From assembly GCA_947475895.1 (NCBI GenBank), contig CANJMF010000012.1, positions 1 through 64,000 on the forward strand: DNA of 64,000 nucleotides, given 5' to 3'. This document shows, one piece after another, positions 1 to 8,763 of the stretch. Made by a program: the position numbers and the translations under genes. The notes under the pieces are model-generated. The model did not search any database, was not told the origin of the DNA, and worked only from the letters and a program-made list of their open reading frames with translations. Within the stretch, counting starts at the first letter, position 1. Each line of letters opens with the position of its first letter. Source of the stretch: Fidelibacterota bacterium. GTDB lineage: Bacteria; Pseudomonadota; Alphaproteobacteria; Rhodospirillales; Rhodospirillaceae.

Positions 1-250
1 GCGAAAATGCTTCTCTCTTTTCTTTGGACGGGTCGCAAAATTGTTGGGTCACTTTTTGGGCGACCAAAATGCGAAATCGCTTTTTGACGCGTCGTGATTT
101 GCTCAATCCAAGTTGGACAGTGTCCAAGTACGAGTGTGACAACCTCAGAGGATCCGTGTAGCTCTGTCGAAGACGGTCAGCTGTTGGCACCGAGCCCACT
201 TTGACAAGACCTAGACATGCAAAAAATTACTCATTATCTACAACGCTCTA

Positions 251-319
251 GACCATAAAAATTATTGAGTGGGAGTAAGACTCGGGCGGCAAGTCTTGCT
301 CATGGACCATAAAATTGAG
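251..319. repeat. Hairpin between two direct repeats
   Basis: The sequence GACCATAAAA followed by an A+T stretch and TTGAG occurs at 251-269 and again, slightly shorter, at 305-319. Between them lies an inverted repeat: GAGTAAGACT (273-282) can pair with AGTCTTGCTC (292-301), with one G-T wobble and a 9-base loop. No function is known. Confidence 0.5.
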
Positions 320-455
320 GACGCGGCGCGGTTTTGCCCGTTTTGAAAAACTGCTCAAAAAATGACCTTTGCCAAAACGCTGTATAAAAAAATACACGGA
401 ATTCGCCCCCAGTTAGCGCCTGCAAAAATATGCTGCGGTGCTATCGTGACAAAGA

Positions 456-494
456 GCGCATTGCACAACAAAAACAATGGTTTGTGCAGTGCGC
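456..494. repeat. Inverted repeat upstream of secreted protein gene
   Basis: GCGCATTGCACAA (456-468) pairs with TTGTGCAGTGCGC (482-494) with one G-T wobble, leaving a 13-base A-rich loop. It lies about 90 bases before the ATG at 582 and could be a terminator for an upstream transcript, an operator or part of a leader RNA. Confidence 0.45.
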
Positions 495-581
495 TTAACC
501 TTGCAACGGAAATCAATTAGGAGGAGAACCTTGTCTTACGGCGCGAACGCGCGCTGAGAAGAAACTGGGAGGTTTCACACC

Positions 582-995
582 ATGAAGATCCAAGCACTGG
601 CTTTTACTCTTGTTGCAGGAATGACGATGGCTCTGCCCGCCGTCGCGAGCGACCGTAGCGACAGCGCCACGTTCTGCGCCGCCATTGGGCTCACACAGGC
701 CAATCAAATGACCTGTGAGAAGCAACTGACGAACACCACGAGCGGCTACGACCGCAAATCTGTGCAGGCCAATTGGGTCGCGCGCAGCGTTCTGATCGAT
801 GCCGCCGCCCGCGGCAACATGCCGGCACTGGGCAATAGCTCGGTCGACGGCAAGCCGGGCACGGTCTACCAGAACAACGGTGGTTTCATTTCGAACCGCG
901 TTGCTGCTGACATCCAACGCGCCGTGAACACGGTCTTGCGCTCACCGGCATTGTCGCAGATCGCGGCAGCCGAAAGCCCGACACGCCGTCGCTAA
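582..995 (+). CDS. Small secreted protein, unknown function
   Basis: A 137-residue protein of no family that I recognise. Residues 1-23 form a typical Sec signal peptide (basic start, hydrophobic core, cleavage after an AVAS-like site), so it should reach the periplasm or beyond. The mature part has only two cysteines, near residues 32 and 45, which could form one disulfide, and ends in an Arg-rich tail. A good ribosome site (GGGAGG, about 10 bases before the ATG) supports the start. It stands alone, followed by a strong hairpin at 1006-1030. Confidence 0.7.
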   Translation: MKIQALAFTLVAGMTMALPAVASDRSDSATFCAAIGLTQANQMTCEKQLTNTTSGYDRKSVQANWVARSVLIDAAARGNMPALGNSSVDGKPGTVYQNNGGFISNRVAADIQRAVNTVLRSPALSQIAAAESPTRRR

Positions 996-1005
996 ACCGA
1001 GGTTG

Positions 1006-1030
1006 AGCGCCGCCCACATAGGGCGGCGCT
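1006..1030 (+). terminator. Terminator-like hairpin after the secreted protein gene
   Basis: AGCGCCGCCC and GGGCGGCGCT form a perfect 10-base-pair stem around a 5-base loop, 10 bases after the stop codon at 995. The T-tract is weak, so termination efficiency is uncertain. Confidence 0.6.
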
Positions 1031-1261
1031 TCACACCCCGCGATTTTCTCGGCTAATTTTTCGTAGCGGTCGTTGGTCTTAGCCAGCGCCGCCCTTTTTT
1101 TGCCCAGCGCACATTGTGAACAGCGGCGTTTCAACAGTAGTGTTGATGCCCTGAAATCCTCAGCTGTTGCTGTTACGCTATTTTGCGTAGCACGGTGAAG
1201 GCGCGCTCATCTCATGTGCTTGGTCGCAGATGCAAGTTGATCGAGAAATTAAAGGCAGAAT

Positions 1262-2455
1262 ATGAGCGGCCCTCTCAAAGGCATTCGCGTTCTCGAACTC
1301 GGCACGCTTGTGGCGGCACCCTTTGCCGCACGTCTATTCGCGGAGTTTGGCGCCGAAGTTATCAAAATTGAATCGCCGCAAGACGGCGACCCGCTGCGCA
1401 ACTGGCGCTCCATGCATAAAGGTACGTCGTTGTGGTGGTACCTCCAGGCCCGCAACAAGAAATCCGTCGCTGTGGATATGAAGTCCGCAGGAGGCATTGA
1501 GGTCGTCAAAAAAATCGCCGCGTCCTCAGACGTGATCATCGAAAATTTTCGACCGGGCGCGCTCGAAAAACTTAGCCTCGGCTGGGACGTGTTGTCGGCA
1601 TTGAATCCAAAACTCGTGATGGTGCGCATCTCGGGCTACGGTCAAACAGGCCCTTATCGCAACAGGCCCGGCTTCGGCTCCATCGGTGAAGCCATGGGTG
1701 GATTGCGCTATGTGACGGGCGAGCCCGGACGCGCACCGCCGCGCGTCGGCATCAGCATCGGTGATTCACTTGCGTCTTTGCACGGCGTCATCGGTGGGCT
1801 CATGGCGCTGTTGCGGGTCAAGAGTGGGGAAGGCGGCGGACAAGTTGTCGACGTCTCACTGGTGGAAAGCGTTTTCAATCTCATGGAAGGCTTGATACCT
1901 GAGTACGACCTCCTCGGCACCGTGCGCGAGCGCGCCGGCGGCGCTCTGCCCGGCGTCAGTCCTTCAAACACCTATACCGCGTCGGATAATGGTTATGTGG
2001 TGATCGCCGGAAATAGCGATCCGATCTTCAAGCGCTTGATGAAAACCATCGGCCGCACCGAACTCGCGGAGGATCCCACATTGCAAAACAACCAGGGCCG
2101 CGTCGCGCGCAGCGCGGAAATTGATGCGGCGATCGGCGATTGGGCGGCAAGGCATACGACGGCGGAAGTACTGGCCGCCTTGGAAACGGCCGAGGTGCCC
2201 GCTGGCCGACTTTATTCGGCGGCGGATATTGTCGCTGATCCGCACTATCAAGCGCGCGGAATGATTCAAGACATGACCCTGCCTGATGGCATCACTGTCC
2301 GCGCGCCGGGGATTGTCCCAAAGCTTTCCGAAACACCCGGCGAAGTGCGGTGGGCTGGCCCCACACTCGGCCAACATAGCGCCGAGGTTTTATCGGATCT
2401 CGGGTACAGCGACGCCGAAATCAGCGCGCTCAAGGCAAGCGGCGCCATCCGATAA
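1262..2455 (+). CDS. CaiB/BaiF family (family III) CoA-transferase
   Basis: A full-length 397-residue family III CoA-transferase, an enzyme that moves coenzyme A between carboxylic acids through enzyme-bound anhydride intermediates. The N-terminal start (GIRVLELGTLVAAPFAAR), the ENFRPGALEKLGL-like segment near residue 95 and the catalytic Asp at about residue 168 (IGDSLASLHG) are all present. Members act on substrates such as carnitine, formyl/oxalyl, succinyl or mesaconyl compounds, and the substrate cannot be told from this sequence. The gene is monocistronic as far as I can see, and no acyl-CoA dehydrogenase or hydratase partner lies next to it. Confidence 0.88.
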   Translation: MSGPLKGIRVLELGTLVAAPFAARLFAEFGAEVIKIESPQDGDPLRNWRSMHKGTSLWWYLQARNKKSVAVDMKSAGGIEVVKKIAASSDVIIENFRPGALEKLSLGWDVLSALNPKLVMVRISGYGQTGPYRNRPGFGSIGEAMGGLRYVTGEPGRAPPRVGISIGDSLASLHGVIGGLMALLRVKSGEGGGQVVDVSLVESVFNLMEGLIPEYDLLGTVRERAGGALPGVSPSNTYTASDNGYVVIAGNSDPIFKRLMKTIGRTELAEDPTLQNNQGRVARSAEIDAAIGDWAARHTTAEVLAALETAEVPAGRLYSAADIVADPHYQARGMIQDMTLPDGITVRAPGIVPKLSETPGEVRWAGPTLGQHSAEVLSDLGYSDAEISALKASGAIR

Positions 2456-2609
2456 GCGAAAGCTTATGTCTCGAAATATGTCGGATGCGGTGCCGACACC
2501 GATTTCAAGATCCTAGGCGGAGTGATATAGGAGCGGCCTGTTTCGCGCCTGCGCGGCCAGAGCCTCCTTCGCCGCCCCTCCCACCAACACCTGACTCAAG
2601 CGCGAACCC

Positions 2610-4259
2610 ATGATCCGTCTCGATTCCATTAGCAAGCAACACGGCCACCAGCTCCTGTTCATCGAAGCGTCGATGGCGCTTCAGAAGGGGGAGAAGGTGG
2701 GTCTCGTCGGTCCCAACGGCGCCGGCAAGTCGACGATTTTCCGCATGATCGCGGGCACCGAGCAACCCGACGACGGCCGGGTGCTGGTCGATGCCGGCAT
2801 GACCATCGGCTATTTCAGCCAGGACGTGGGCGAGATGGCGGGCCAAAGCGCCGTGGCGGCGGTCATGGACGGCGCCGGTAACGTGAGTGCCCTGGCGTCC
2901 GAAATGGCGACGCTCGAGGCGGCCATGGCCGATCCCGAGCAGGCCGATAACACGGAAGCGCTGGTCTCGCGTTACGGCGAGGTGCAGGGGCGCTTTGCCG
3001 AGCTGGACGGCTATGGATTGGACAGCCGCGCGCGCGAAGTGCTGGCGGGGTTGAGCTTCAGCGAAGAGCGCATGGACGGCGATGTTGGCCTGCTCTCGGG
3101 CGGCTGGAAAATGCGCGTCGCACTCGCGCGTATTCTTCTGATGCAACCCGATGGCATGCTGCTGGACGAGCCGAGCAACCATCTCGACCTCGAAAGCCTG
3201 ATCTGGCTGGAAGATTTCCTGAAACGCTACGAAGGCGCGTTGCTGATGACCTCGCACGATCGCGAGTTCATGAACCGCATCGTGAATAAAATTGTCGAAA
3301 TCGACGGCGGTGAACTCACGACCTATTCCGGTAACTACGATTTCTACGAACAGCAGCGCGCGCTCAGCGAGAAGCAGCGCCAGGCACAGTTTGATCGCCA
3401 GCAGGCCATGCTGGCCAAGGAAATCGCGTTCATCGAGCGCTTCAAAGCGCGCGCGTCCCACGCCGCGCAAGTGCAAAGCCGCGTGAAGAAGCTGGATAAG
3501 ATCGAGAAGGTAGAGCCACCCAAACGCCGCCAGTCCGTTCAGTTCGAATTCCGCAAACCTCCGCGTTCGGGGGATGCCGTGGTCACGTTTGAGAACGTTC
3601 ACAAGGCTTATGGCAGCCACAAGATTTACGATGGGCTCGATTTCCATCTGGGGCGCAAAGAACGCTGGTGCATCTTGGGCGTCAATGGCGCTGGGAAATC
3701 GACGCTGTTGAAATTGGTGGCGGGTGCCCTGGAGCCGAATCTGGGCACGGCCCCGGACAAGGGCACGGTGAAACTGGGCGCCAACGTGAAGCTGGGCTAC
3801 TTCGCGCAGCACTCCATGGATCTGTTAGACGGCGATGAGACGGTGTTTGAATCCCTCGACTCATCGTTCCCGCAGGCGGGGCAGGGACCCTTGCGCACGC
3901 TGGCCGGATGCTTCGGTTTCTCCGGCGATGATGTCGAGAAGCCGTGCCGCGTGTTGTCGGGCGGCGAGAAGGCGCGCCTGGTCATGGCCAAGATGCTGTT
4001 CGATCCGCCGAATTTTCTGGTGCTCGACGAGCCCACCAACCACTTGGATATGGCGACCAAAGAAATGCTGGTTGCAGCGCTCGCGGAATTTGAAGGTACG
4101 ATGTTATTCGTCTCCCACGACCGCCACTTCCTGGCCAAGCTCTCGAACCGGGTCCTGGAACTGACGCCCGAGGGCACGCATCAATATGGCGGCGGCTACA
4201 CCGAATACGTGGCACGCACCGGCCACGAGGCCCCAGGACTTCACCCCGGCGGCGGCTAG
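2610..4259 (+). CDS. ABC-F family ATPase (EttA/Uup/YbiT-like)
   Basis: A 549-residue protein with two ATP-binding cassettes and no membrane segments, the layout of ABC-F proteins that act on the ribosome rather than in transport. Walker A motifs lie at about residues 34-41 (GPNGAGKS) and 357-364 (GVNGAGKS). The signature motifs are LSGGWKMR and LSGGEKAR, and each Walker B region ends in a DEPSNHLD or DEPTNHLD motif. A charged linker rich in Lys, Arg and Gln separates the halves. Which ABC-F subgroup it belongs to is not clear. The ATG at 2610 begins the usual MIRLDSISK-type first strand. Confidence 0.9.
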   Translation: MIRLDSISKQHGHQLLFIEASMALQKGEKVGLVGPNGAGKSTIFRMIAGTEQPDDGRVLVDAGMTIGYFSQDVGEMAGQSAVAAVMDGAGNVSALASEMATLEAAMADPEQADNTEALVSRYGEVQGRFAELDGYGLDSRAREVLAGLSFSEERMDGDVGLLSGGWKMRVALARILLMQPDGMLLDEPSNHLDLESLIWLEDFLKRYEGALLMTSHDREFMNRIVNKIVEIDGGELTTYSGNYDFYEQQRALSEKQRQAQFDRQQAMLAKEIAFIERFKARASHAAQVQSRVKKLDKIEKVEPPKRRQSVQFEFRKPPRSGDAVVTFENVHKAYGSHKIYDGLDFHLGRKERWCILGVNGAGKSTLLKLVAGALEPNLGTAPDKGTVKLGANVKLGYFAQHSMDLLDGDETVFESLDSSFPQAGQGPLRTLAGCFGFSGDDVEKPCRVLSGGEKARLVMAKMLFDPPNFLVLDEPTNHLDMATKEMLVAALAEFEGTMLFVSHDRHFLAKLSNRVLELTPEGTHQYGGGYTEYVARTGHEAPGLHPGGG

Positions 4260-4349
4260 GTGGTGGAAATAAGGCTTCATTTCCCACAGTTCAGCCGCAA
4301 AGCCGCCTGCCTCCTCTCGTTATGTAGGAACTGGAAGAGGAGATCTCAC

Positions 4350-4595
4350 ATGAAAACCAATCTTCGTACGTGTCTTATCGCCGCGGCACTCGCCGGTTCC
4401 GCGTTTGCCCTCACCGCATGCGGTGGCGGCTACTCCACCACACGTTATAGCGTCGGCGTTTCGTCCTACGATCACTCGCCGGGTTACCGCGACCGTGACC
4501 ATGACGGCATCCCGAATCGCTATGATCGCGACCGCGATGGTGACGGCGTGCCGAATCGTGTCGACGAACGTCCTAACAATCCGACGCGTTACTAA
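4350..4595 (+). CDS. Small lipoprotein with DxDxDG calcium-loop-like repeats
   Basis: An 81-residue protein. A signal peptide ends in a lipobox (ALTAC, Cys near residue 20), so it should be a lipid-anchored envelope protein. The C-terminal half is packed with Asp in the pattern DRDHDGIPNRYD and DRDGDGVPNRVD, which resembles the calcium-binding loops of thrombospondin type 3 repeats. The start is fixed by AGAGGAGAT just before the ATG; reading further upstream gives no signal peptide. A related protein lies at 5994-6323 on the other side of purT. Calcium binding is inferred from the motif only. Confidence 0.75.
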   Translation: MKTNLRTCLIAAALAGSAFALTACGGGYSTTRYSVGVSSYDHSPGYRDRDHDGIPNRYDRDRDGDGVPNRVDERPNNPTRY

Positions 4596-4615
4596 TTCTC
4601 GCGACGGCTTCGCAA

Positions 4616-4651
4616 AAATACGGCCCGCTTCATATGAAGTGGGCCGTATTT
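4616..4651. terminator. Long perfect hairpin, likely terminator
   Basis: AAATACGGCCC (4616-4626) and GGGCCGTATTT (4641-4651) form an 11-base-pair stem. The inner segment contains the self-complementary CTTCATATGAAG, which extends it. A-rich and T-rich ends allow termination in either direction. It separates the small lipoprotein gene from purT. Confidence 0.75.
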
Positions 4652-4736
4652 GTATGTGCCGCCATGGACGGCCAACGGGCACTCGCCGTATTGTGAGCGG
4701 CACGGGCGGCTAGCAGCCGGGGTAAGGGGCTTTCCA

Positions 4737-5918
4737 TTGATTCCTACAGCTAAAATCCTGCTTCTTGGATCCGGCGAGCTTGGCCGCGAATTTGTGATCT
4801 CCGCCAAGCGTCTCGGGTGCCACGTCATCGCCTGCGACAGTTACGCCGGTGCGCCGGCCATGCAAGTGGCCGACGCGGCTGAAGTGTTTTCCATGCTGGA
4901 CGGCGCGGCCTTGGGAGCTGCCATCGAAAAGCACAAACCCGATTTCATTGTCCCCGAGGTCGAGGCCATCCGCACCGAGGTCCTTAAGGACTACGAAGAG
5001 CGAGGCTTTAACGTTGTACCGTCGGCTCGCGCGACGCTTATGACCATGAACCGCGACCGTATTCGTGAAGTCGCCGCCCGCGAGCTTGGCCTGCCCACGT
5101 CGCACTATCTCTACGCCGAAACCCGCGAGGACATGCGTGCCGCAGTCGCCAAGGTTGGATTGCCATGTGTCGTGAAGCCGGTGATGTCATCCTCCGGTAA
5201 AGGCCAAAGCACCGTACGCGATGGCGACAAAGTCGATGCGGCATGGGACTATGCCGTGGCCGGAATGCGCGGTGACCGCACACGCGTGATTGTCGAGGCC
5301 TTTGTCGCCTTCGATTACGAAATCACGCTGCTCACGATCCGCACCCGCGACGGCGTGTTGTTTTGCGAGCCCATTGGTCACCGGCAGGAGCGCGGCGATT
5401 ATCAGGAATCGTGGCAGCCAACGGCGATGTCATCCAGGGCGCTGACGGAGGCCCAGGATATGGCGCGCAAAGTGGTCGATAACCTCGGCGGCTACGGCCT
5501 CTTCGGCGTCGAGTTCTTTGTGGTGGGCGACGATGTGATCTTCTCCGAGCTCTCGCCGCGCCCGCACGACACCGGCATGGTGACGTTGATTTCCCAAAAT
5601 CTCACGGAGTTCGATCTTCACGCCCGCGCAATTTTGGGTCTACCGATCCCCAGCATCATCCAACATGGTGCGGCTGCATCGGCCGTTATTCTGGCCGATC
5701 GCCAAGCGGAAGACTTTACGATCACAGGCTTGAATGAGGCGTTGCAGCCCGAGGCGCCTGACATCAGCGTCGATGTGCGCATTTTTGGAAAGCCCACAAC
5801 GCGGCCTTATCGCCGTATGGGCGTGGCACTGGCGTTAGCCCCAAAGGGCGATACGGATCTGGCCCGCGCCGCTGCGCGCAAAGCGGCAGCGCGCATAAAA
5901 ATTTCCTATAAGACTTAA
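4737..5918 (+). CDS. purT: Formate-dependent phosphoribosylglycinamide formyltransferase (GAR transformylase 2)
   Basis: PurT carries out the third step of purine synthesis, joining formate to glycinamide ribonucleotide with ATP, independent of folate. The sequence shows the ATP-grasp fold: [10 protein letters not shown] near the start, [11 protein letters not shown], the [14 protein letters not shown] loop, and the [12 protein letters not shown] metal/ATP motif. I place the start at a TTG (4737), which follows a ribosome site (TAAGGGG, 4722-4728). This gives 393 residues, matching the usual length of about 392. A longer reading from 4650 would begin inside the upstream hairpin. purF lies 17 kb away, so the purine genes are not in one operon. 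Confidence 0.93.
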   Translation: MIPTAKILLLGSGELGREFVISAKRLGCHVIACDSYAGAPAMQVADAAEVFSMLDGAALGAAIEKHKPDFIVPEVEAIRTEVLKDYEERGFNVVPSARATLMTMNRDRIREVAARELGLPTSHYLYAETREDMRAAVAKVGLPCVVKPVMSSSGKGQSTVRDGDKVDAAWDYAVAGMRGDRTRVIVEAFVAFDYEITLLTIRTRDGVLFCEPIGHRQERGDYQESWQPTAMSSRALTEAQDMARKVVDNLGGYGLFGVEFFVVGDDVIFSELSPRPHDTGMVTLISQNLTEFDLHARAILGLPIPSIIQHGAAASAVILADRQAEDFTITGLNEALQPEAPDISVDVRIFGKPTTRPYRRMGVALALAPKGDTDLARAAARKAAARIKISYKT

Positions 5919-5931
5919 GGTCGCGTGACGA

Positions 5932-5971
5932 AAAAAACGCCCCGGCATTTAAGCCAGGGCGCTTTCTTTAT
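5932..5971. terminator. Bidirectional terminator between convergent genes
   Basis: CGCCCCGGC (5939-5947) pairs with GCCAGGGCG (5954-5962) with one mismatch. An A-run precedes it and a T-rich run follows. It can end purT on the plus strand and the secreted protein gene on the minus strand. Confidence 0.7.
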
Positions 5972-5993
5972 TTAACAAATATTCCGTTAGAAA

Positions 5994-6323
5994 CTAATCG
6001 CGGTACGGGTTCCGCGGGGCGTTATCGAAGCGATTCGGCACGCCATCATGGTCCCAGTCACCGTAACCACGGCGGCGATGATCCCAACGGTTATGACGAT
6101 AACGCTCGCTATAACGTGCGCGGAATTCGCGAGCTTCACGCGCGTTGCGCCAGTTGTGCCAACGGCGTTCATTATCATAGTAGCCGTTGTTGAAGCCCAT
6201 CGCGACACCGCCTGTGTCGAAGCTGAACGCGAACGAGTCGCGAGCAAACGACGGGGTCGAAGCAAGAACCGCCGGCAACGCCAGCGCGCCGCAAATAGCC
6301 AAAGTGATTGAAAGCTTTTTCAT
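5994..6323 (-). CDS. Small secreted basic protein with a DxDGxPNRxD motif
   Basis: A 109-residue protein with a clear Sec signal peptide (residues 1-28, cleavage near PSFA-RD). The middle is rich in Arg, Trp and Asn (NARE, RYRHNRWDHRRRG). The end carries one DWDHDGVPNRFDNAP segment, like the DxDxDG loops of the lipoprotein at 4350-4595. It stands alone, convergent with purT, and has a plausible ribosome site (GGAGATAACTC) before the ATG. Function is unknown. The motif suggests one metal-binding loop, but this is not shown. Confidence 0.72.
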   Translation of the reverse strand: MKKLSITLAICGALALPAVLASTPSFARDSFAFSFDTGGVAMGFNNGYYDNERRWHNWRNAREAREFRARYSERYRHNRWDHRRRGYGDWDHDGVPNRFDNAPRNPYRD

Positions 6324-6458
6324 GAGTTATCTCCTATTAGCTTAGTGCCAATGTAACGAAGCTAACGATGAATAAGTTTCGTCTGGAAATATGGTTTTAC
6401 TGAGCCAATTTGTCGGTGATTACGGCGTCAATGTGGCAAGTTCGCAGAGACACAATAT

Positions 6459-6941
6459 CTATTGTGCTTTATGCGGTTTGCCGAAGATTTTTCGCCGTTC
6501 GAATGTCGCGCGATACTGTGCCGCCGCCTTTCCGGAAATCTCGGTTTTCAATTCTGGTGTCGGCTGCGCGGCGGCATGAGCTTCGACTTTGACCAACGCC
6601 ACCCCCGCTTTTTGCTCGATACCAAGTCGGGTCGCGGCGGCTCTCGAAAGATCGATCACGCGCTTTTTTGCGTAAGGGCCACGATCATTGATCTTCACCG
6701 TTACGCGCTTTCCATTTTCGACATTCGTGACGTCTGCAGACGCGCCCAGCGGTAATTCGCGTGAGGCGGCCGTCAGCGCATGAGGATCGTAGCGATCGCC
6801 GGTTGCCGTCATGCGGCCGTGGAGGCGATTGCTGTAGACCGATGCTTCCCCGTGTTGAACCACGGTCGATTGCGCGCGCGCCGGATCACCGGTTACGCAA
6901 GGAATCGCAAACACCATAAAAAGGAAAGACGTGATTCGCAT
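6459..6941 (-). CDS. RlpA-like double-psi beta-barrel protein
   Basis: A 160-residue secreted protein with a signal peptide and one RlpA-type double-psi beta-barrel (about residues 30-115), seen in GEASVYSNRLHGRMTATG, RELPLGASADVTN and INDRGPYAKKRVIDLS. RlpA proteins cut glycan strands lacking stem peptides at the septum. Two residues known to matter in the Pseudomonas enzyme appear changed: the Glu of the TANGE motif is Asp (TATGD), and the His of AAH is Ser (TAASREL). It also lacks a SPOR domain. The ATG at 6941 is chosen because an upstream TTG lies inside the terminator hairpin at 6957-6985. Confidence 0.82.
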   Translation of the reverse strand: MRITSFLFMVFAIPCVTGDPARAQSTVVQHGEASVYSNRLHGRMTATGDRYDPHALTAASRELPLGASADVTNVENGKRVTVKINDRGPYAKKRVIDLSRAAATRLGIEQKAGVALVKVEAHAAAQPTPELKTEISGKAAAQYRATFERRKIFGKPHKAQ

Positions 6942-6956
6942 TTTGGTAAAAACACG

Positions 6957-6985
6957 CGTGGCGGGACGCAAAACGTCCCGCCACG
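6957..6985. terminator. Perfect hairpin between the DUF1236 and RlpA-like genes
   Basis: CGTGGCGGGACG and CGTCCCGCCACG form a perfect 12-base-pair stem around a 5-base loop. It lies just after the DUF1236 gene on the minus strand and is its likely terminator. It also argues against a longer N-terminus for the RlpA-like gene. Confidence 0.7.
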
Positions 6986-7009
6986 ATAAGTGTCATCGTA
7001 TTAGATGCT

Positions 7010-7339
7010 TTATTCGAACGTGTGAATTACGCGTCGTGACGTGCGTTCGATGACCACCGGCTTGTCGTTGATGATCACATAGCTATAGCGTGCCGGCTCT
7101 TCCACTTTGATCGTGTCGGGAAGCGGGTAAACGTTCACGCTCGCCGGAACTTCAAATCCATCCTTTACGATAGCCTTCGGATCGTTGAAGGAATTGTAGT
7201 GCTTCACGACCGAATGCTCGCGAATCATGGCACCCTGTTCATTGGTCCAGGTGGTCGTGGTTTTTGTCGTGACTTCGGCGTAAGCGGCGCCCGACAACAT
7301 CATCGCGAACGCGGCTACGCCAATCATAGAATTTTTCAT
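7010..7339 (-). CDS. DUF1236-like secreted protein
   Basis: A 109-residue protein with a signal peptide of about 21 residues (cleavage after AYA). The mature C-terminal half (VPASVNVYPLPDTI, YSYVIINDKPVVIERTSRRVIHTF) fits the DUF1236 pattern found in many alphaproteobacterial periplasmic proteins: a Pro-rich strand, then a Y-Y-x-V-x-N-D segment and a final R-R-V-I. The function of the family is unknown. A ribosome site (GGAGACCCTCC) precedes the ATG. The gene is followed by the hairpin at 6957-6985. The family assignment is by eye. Confidence 0.68.
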   Translation of the reverse strand: MKNSMIGVAAFAMMLSGAAYAEVTTKTTTTWTNEQGAMIREHSVVKHYNSFNDPKAIVKDGFEVPASVNVYPLPDTIKVEEPARYSYVIINDKPVVIERTSRRVIHTFE

Positions 7340-7451
7340 GGAGGGTCTCCTCTCCGGTTATAGGAACCTCGGTGCGTAAACACTGAGTGGAGAGAAAACG
7401 AAACGCGGGGGCCGTTGTTCCCGCGCGAACGAAATGCAACCGCGCCGCGCG

Positions 7452-8522
7452 TTAGTGCGCGATTTGCGCGAGTGCTTCTTTCGCTAACAGCAGCGTGAGT
7501 TTGCGCGCAGGCAAAGCCTTCGACAACCGCGCGGCCTGTCCGGCCCACAATGTGCTGAAGTCGCCTGAGCCATTCGCTTCGGCCTGTAGTTTCAAAGGCG
7601 CCAACGCGCCGCCTGCGCGTGGGAACGCGGGCGGTGCATCTGACATGGGGCCCATCTCGCGCATCAAACGGTTCACGATGCCGCGCGCGGGCCGCCCTGT
7701 GAAAAGATTGGTCATGGCCGTACCGTCGTCTGTCACAGCACTCAAGGCCGCACGATGCGGTGCGCTGACTTTGGCTTCAGGTGAATACATATAAGCCGTA
7801 CCGATTTGAACCGCGCTCGCGCCAAGGGCCAAGGCTGCAACAATACCGCGCGCATCGGCGATGCCGCCCGCAGCGATCACCGGCACATGCACGGCGTCGA
7901 CCACCTGGGGCACTAAAGCAAAGGTTCCCACTTGTTGCGTCATCTCGGTCGCGAGGAAGCTGCCGCGATGCCCGCCGGCTTCCGCACCCATGGCGATCAC
8001 AGCATCGCAGCCGCGCTCTTCCAACCAGCGCGCTTCGGCCACCGTCGTTGCGGACGAAATGATCTTTGCCCCGGTTGCGCGCACGCGGGCGAGGAGGGGT
8101 GCGCTCGGAAGTCCAAAATGAAAACTCACCACCGCGGGGTTGAGCTCCTCCACGATGTCGCATGCAGCGCCGTCAAAGGGCTGTCGGGCGACGCTCGGGA
8201 CTTGCGTGTCGCGTGCGATGCCGAATGCGTCATAGTACGGCGCGAGCTTCTTGCGCCACGCGGCTTCGCGGATTTCATCGGGCGGGGTGGGTTGGTGGCA
8301 AAAGAAGTTCACATTCAACGGCCGCGCGGTTTGCGCGCGAATGGCGATCAAATCAGCGCGCATTTGCTCGGCTGTTAAAGACGCGCACGCGAGCGATCCC
8401 AGCCCACCGGCTTCGGCCACAGCAATGGCCATCGCGGGCGTGCTGAAGTTCGCCATGGGTGCCTGAATGATCGGCGCCTCAATCCCAAAGAGATCGAGAA
8501 CACGGCGGTCGGGCCAATTCAT
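7452..8522 (-). CDS. NAD(P)H-dependent flavin oxidoreductase, nitronate monooxygenase family
   Basis: A 356-residue TIM-barrel flavoprotein of the 2-nitropropane dioxygenase/nitronate monooxygenase family. Visible are the N-terminal APIIQAPMANFSTPAMAIAV, the glycine-rich AEAGGLGSLA, the FMN-binding GAEAGGHRGSF and the VIAAGGIADARG segment. Such enzymes oxidise nitronates with oxygen, and some family members have other roles. The start is set at 8522 by a strong ribosome site (GAGGGAGG, 5 bases before the ATG); a longer frame upstream lacks one. The gene is alone on its strand, divergent from the pilus operon. Confidence 0.87.
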   Translation of the reverse strand: MNWPDRRVLDLFGIEAPIIQAPMANFSTPAMAIAVAEAGGLGSLACASLTAEQMRADLIAIRAQTARPLNVNFFCHQPTPPDEIREAAWRKKLAPYYDAFGIARDTQVPSVARQPFDGAACDIVEELNPAVVSFHFGLPSAPLLARVRATGAKIISSATTVAEARWLEERGCDAVIAMGAEAGGHRGSFLATEMTQQVGTFALVPQVVDAVHVPVIAAGGIADARGIVAALALGASAVQIGTAYMYSPEAKVSAPHRAALSAVTDDGTAMTNLFTGRPARGIVNRLMREMGPMSDAPPAFPRAGGALAPLKLQAEANGSGDFSTLWAGQAARLSKALPARKLTLLLAKEALAQIAH

Positions 8523-8639
8523 AAGTGCCTCCCTCTTATTCATGCGTGCGAAACGTATTCGATTCGCGATCACTTGGCACGCGACCTAATTGCAGATCTG
8601 CCATGAGTCGCCTTTAATTAGCGCGTGATGCTTTCATAG

Positions 8640-8675
8640 CTCTCGCTCAAATCGCAAAACCATTCTTTAGCGAGA
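8640..8675. repeat. Inverted repeat before the pilus operon
   Basis: CTCTCGCT and AGCGAGAG lie about 20 bases apart in the gap between the divergent flavoprotein gene and the pilus operon. They could be an operator or part of a leader. Nothing else is recognised in this 240-base gap. Confidence 0.35.
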
Positions 8676-8763
8676 GATTTTGAGGGTCACTACGCGTAAT
8701 CGCTGTGCTTTTACCTTTTGTTAAGTATTCTCTCTCCGGGGTTTACTTTGAGGGGTAGGGGCG

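Larger units (their letters stand above)
1..581. other. Gene-free leader region with structured DNA
   Basis: I see no open reading frame with a ribosome site or a recognisable protein in the first 580 bases. The stretch is richer in A+T than the genes around it. It holds a hairpin flanked by near-identical direct repeats (251-319) and a second long hairpin (456-494), and ends in the ribosome site (GGGAGG near 568) of the gene at 582. It could hold a small RNA or a regulatory leader, but no known RNA family is recognised. Confidence 0.5.

Noticed and set aside
2505-3812. Long open frame antisense to the ABC-F gene (435 codons)
   Set aside because: It lies opposite a well-supported gene, has a composition typical of mirrored codon bias and no ribosome site or family features.
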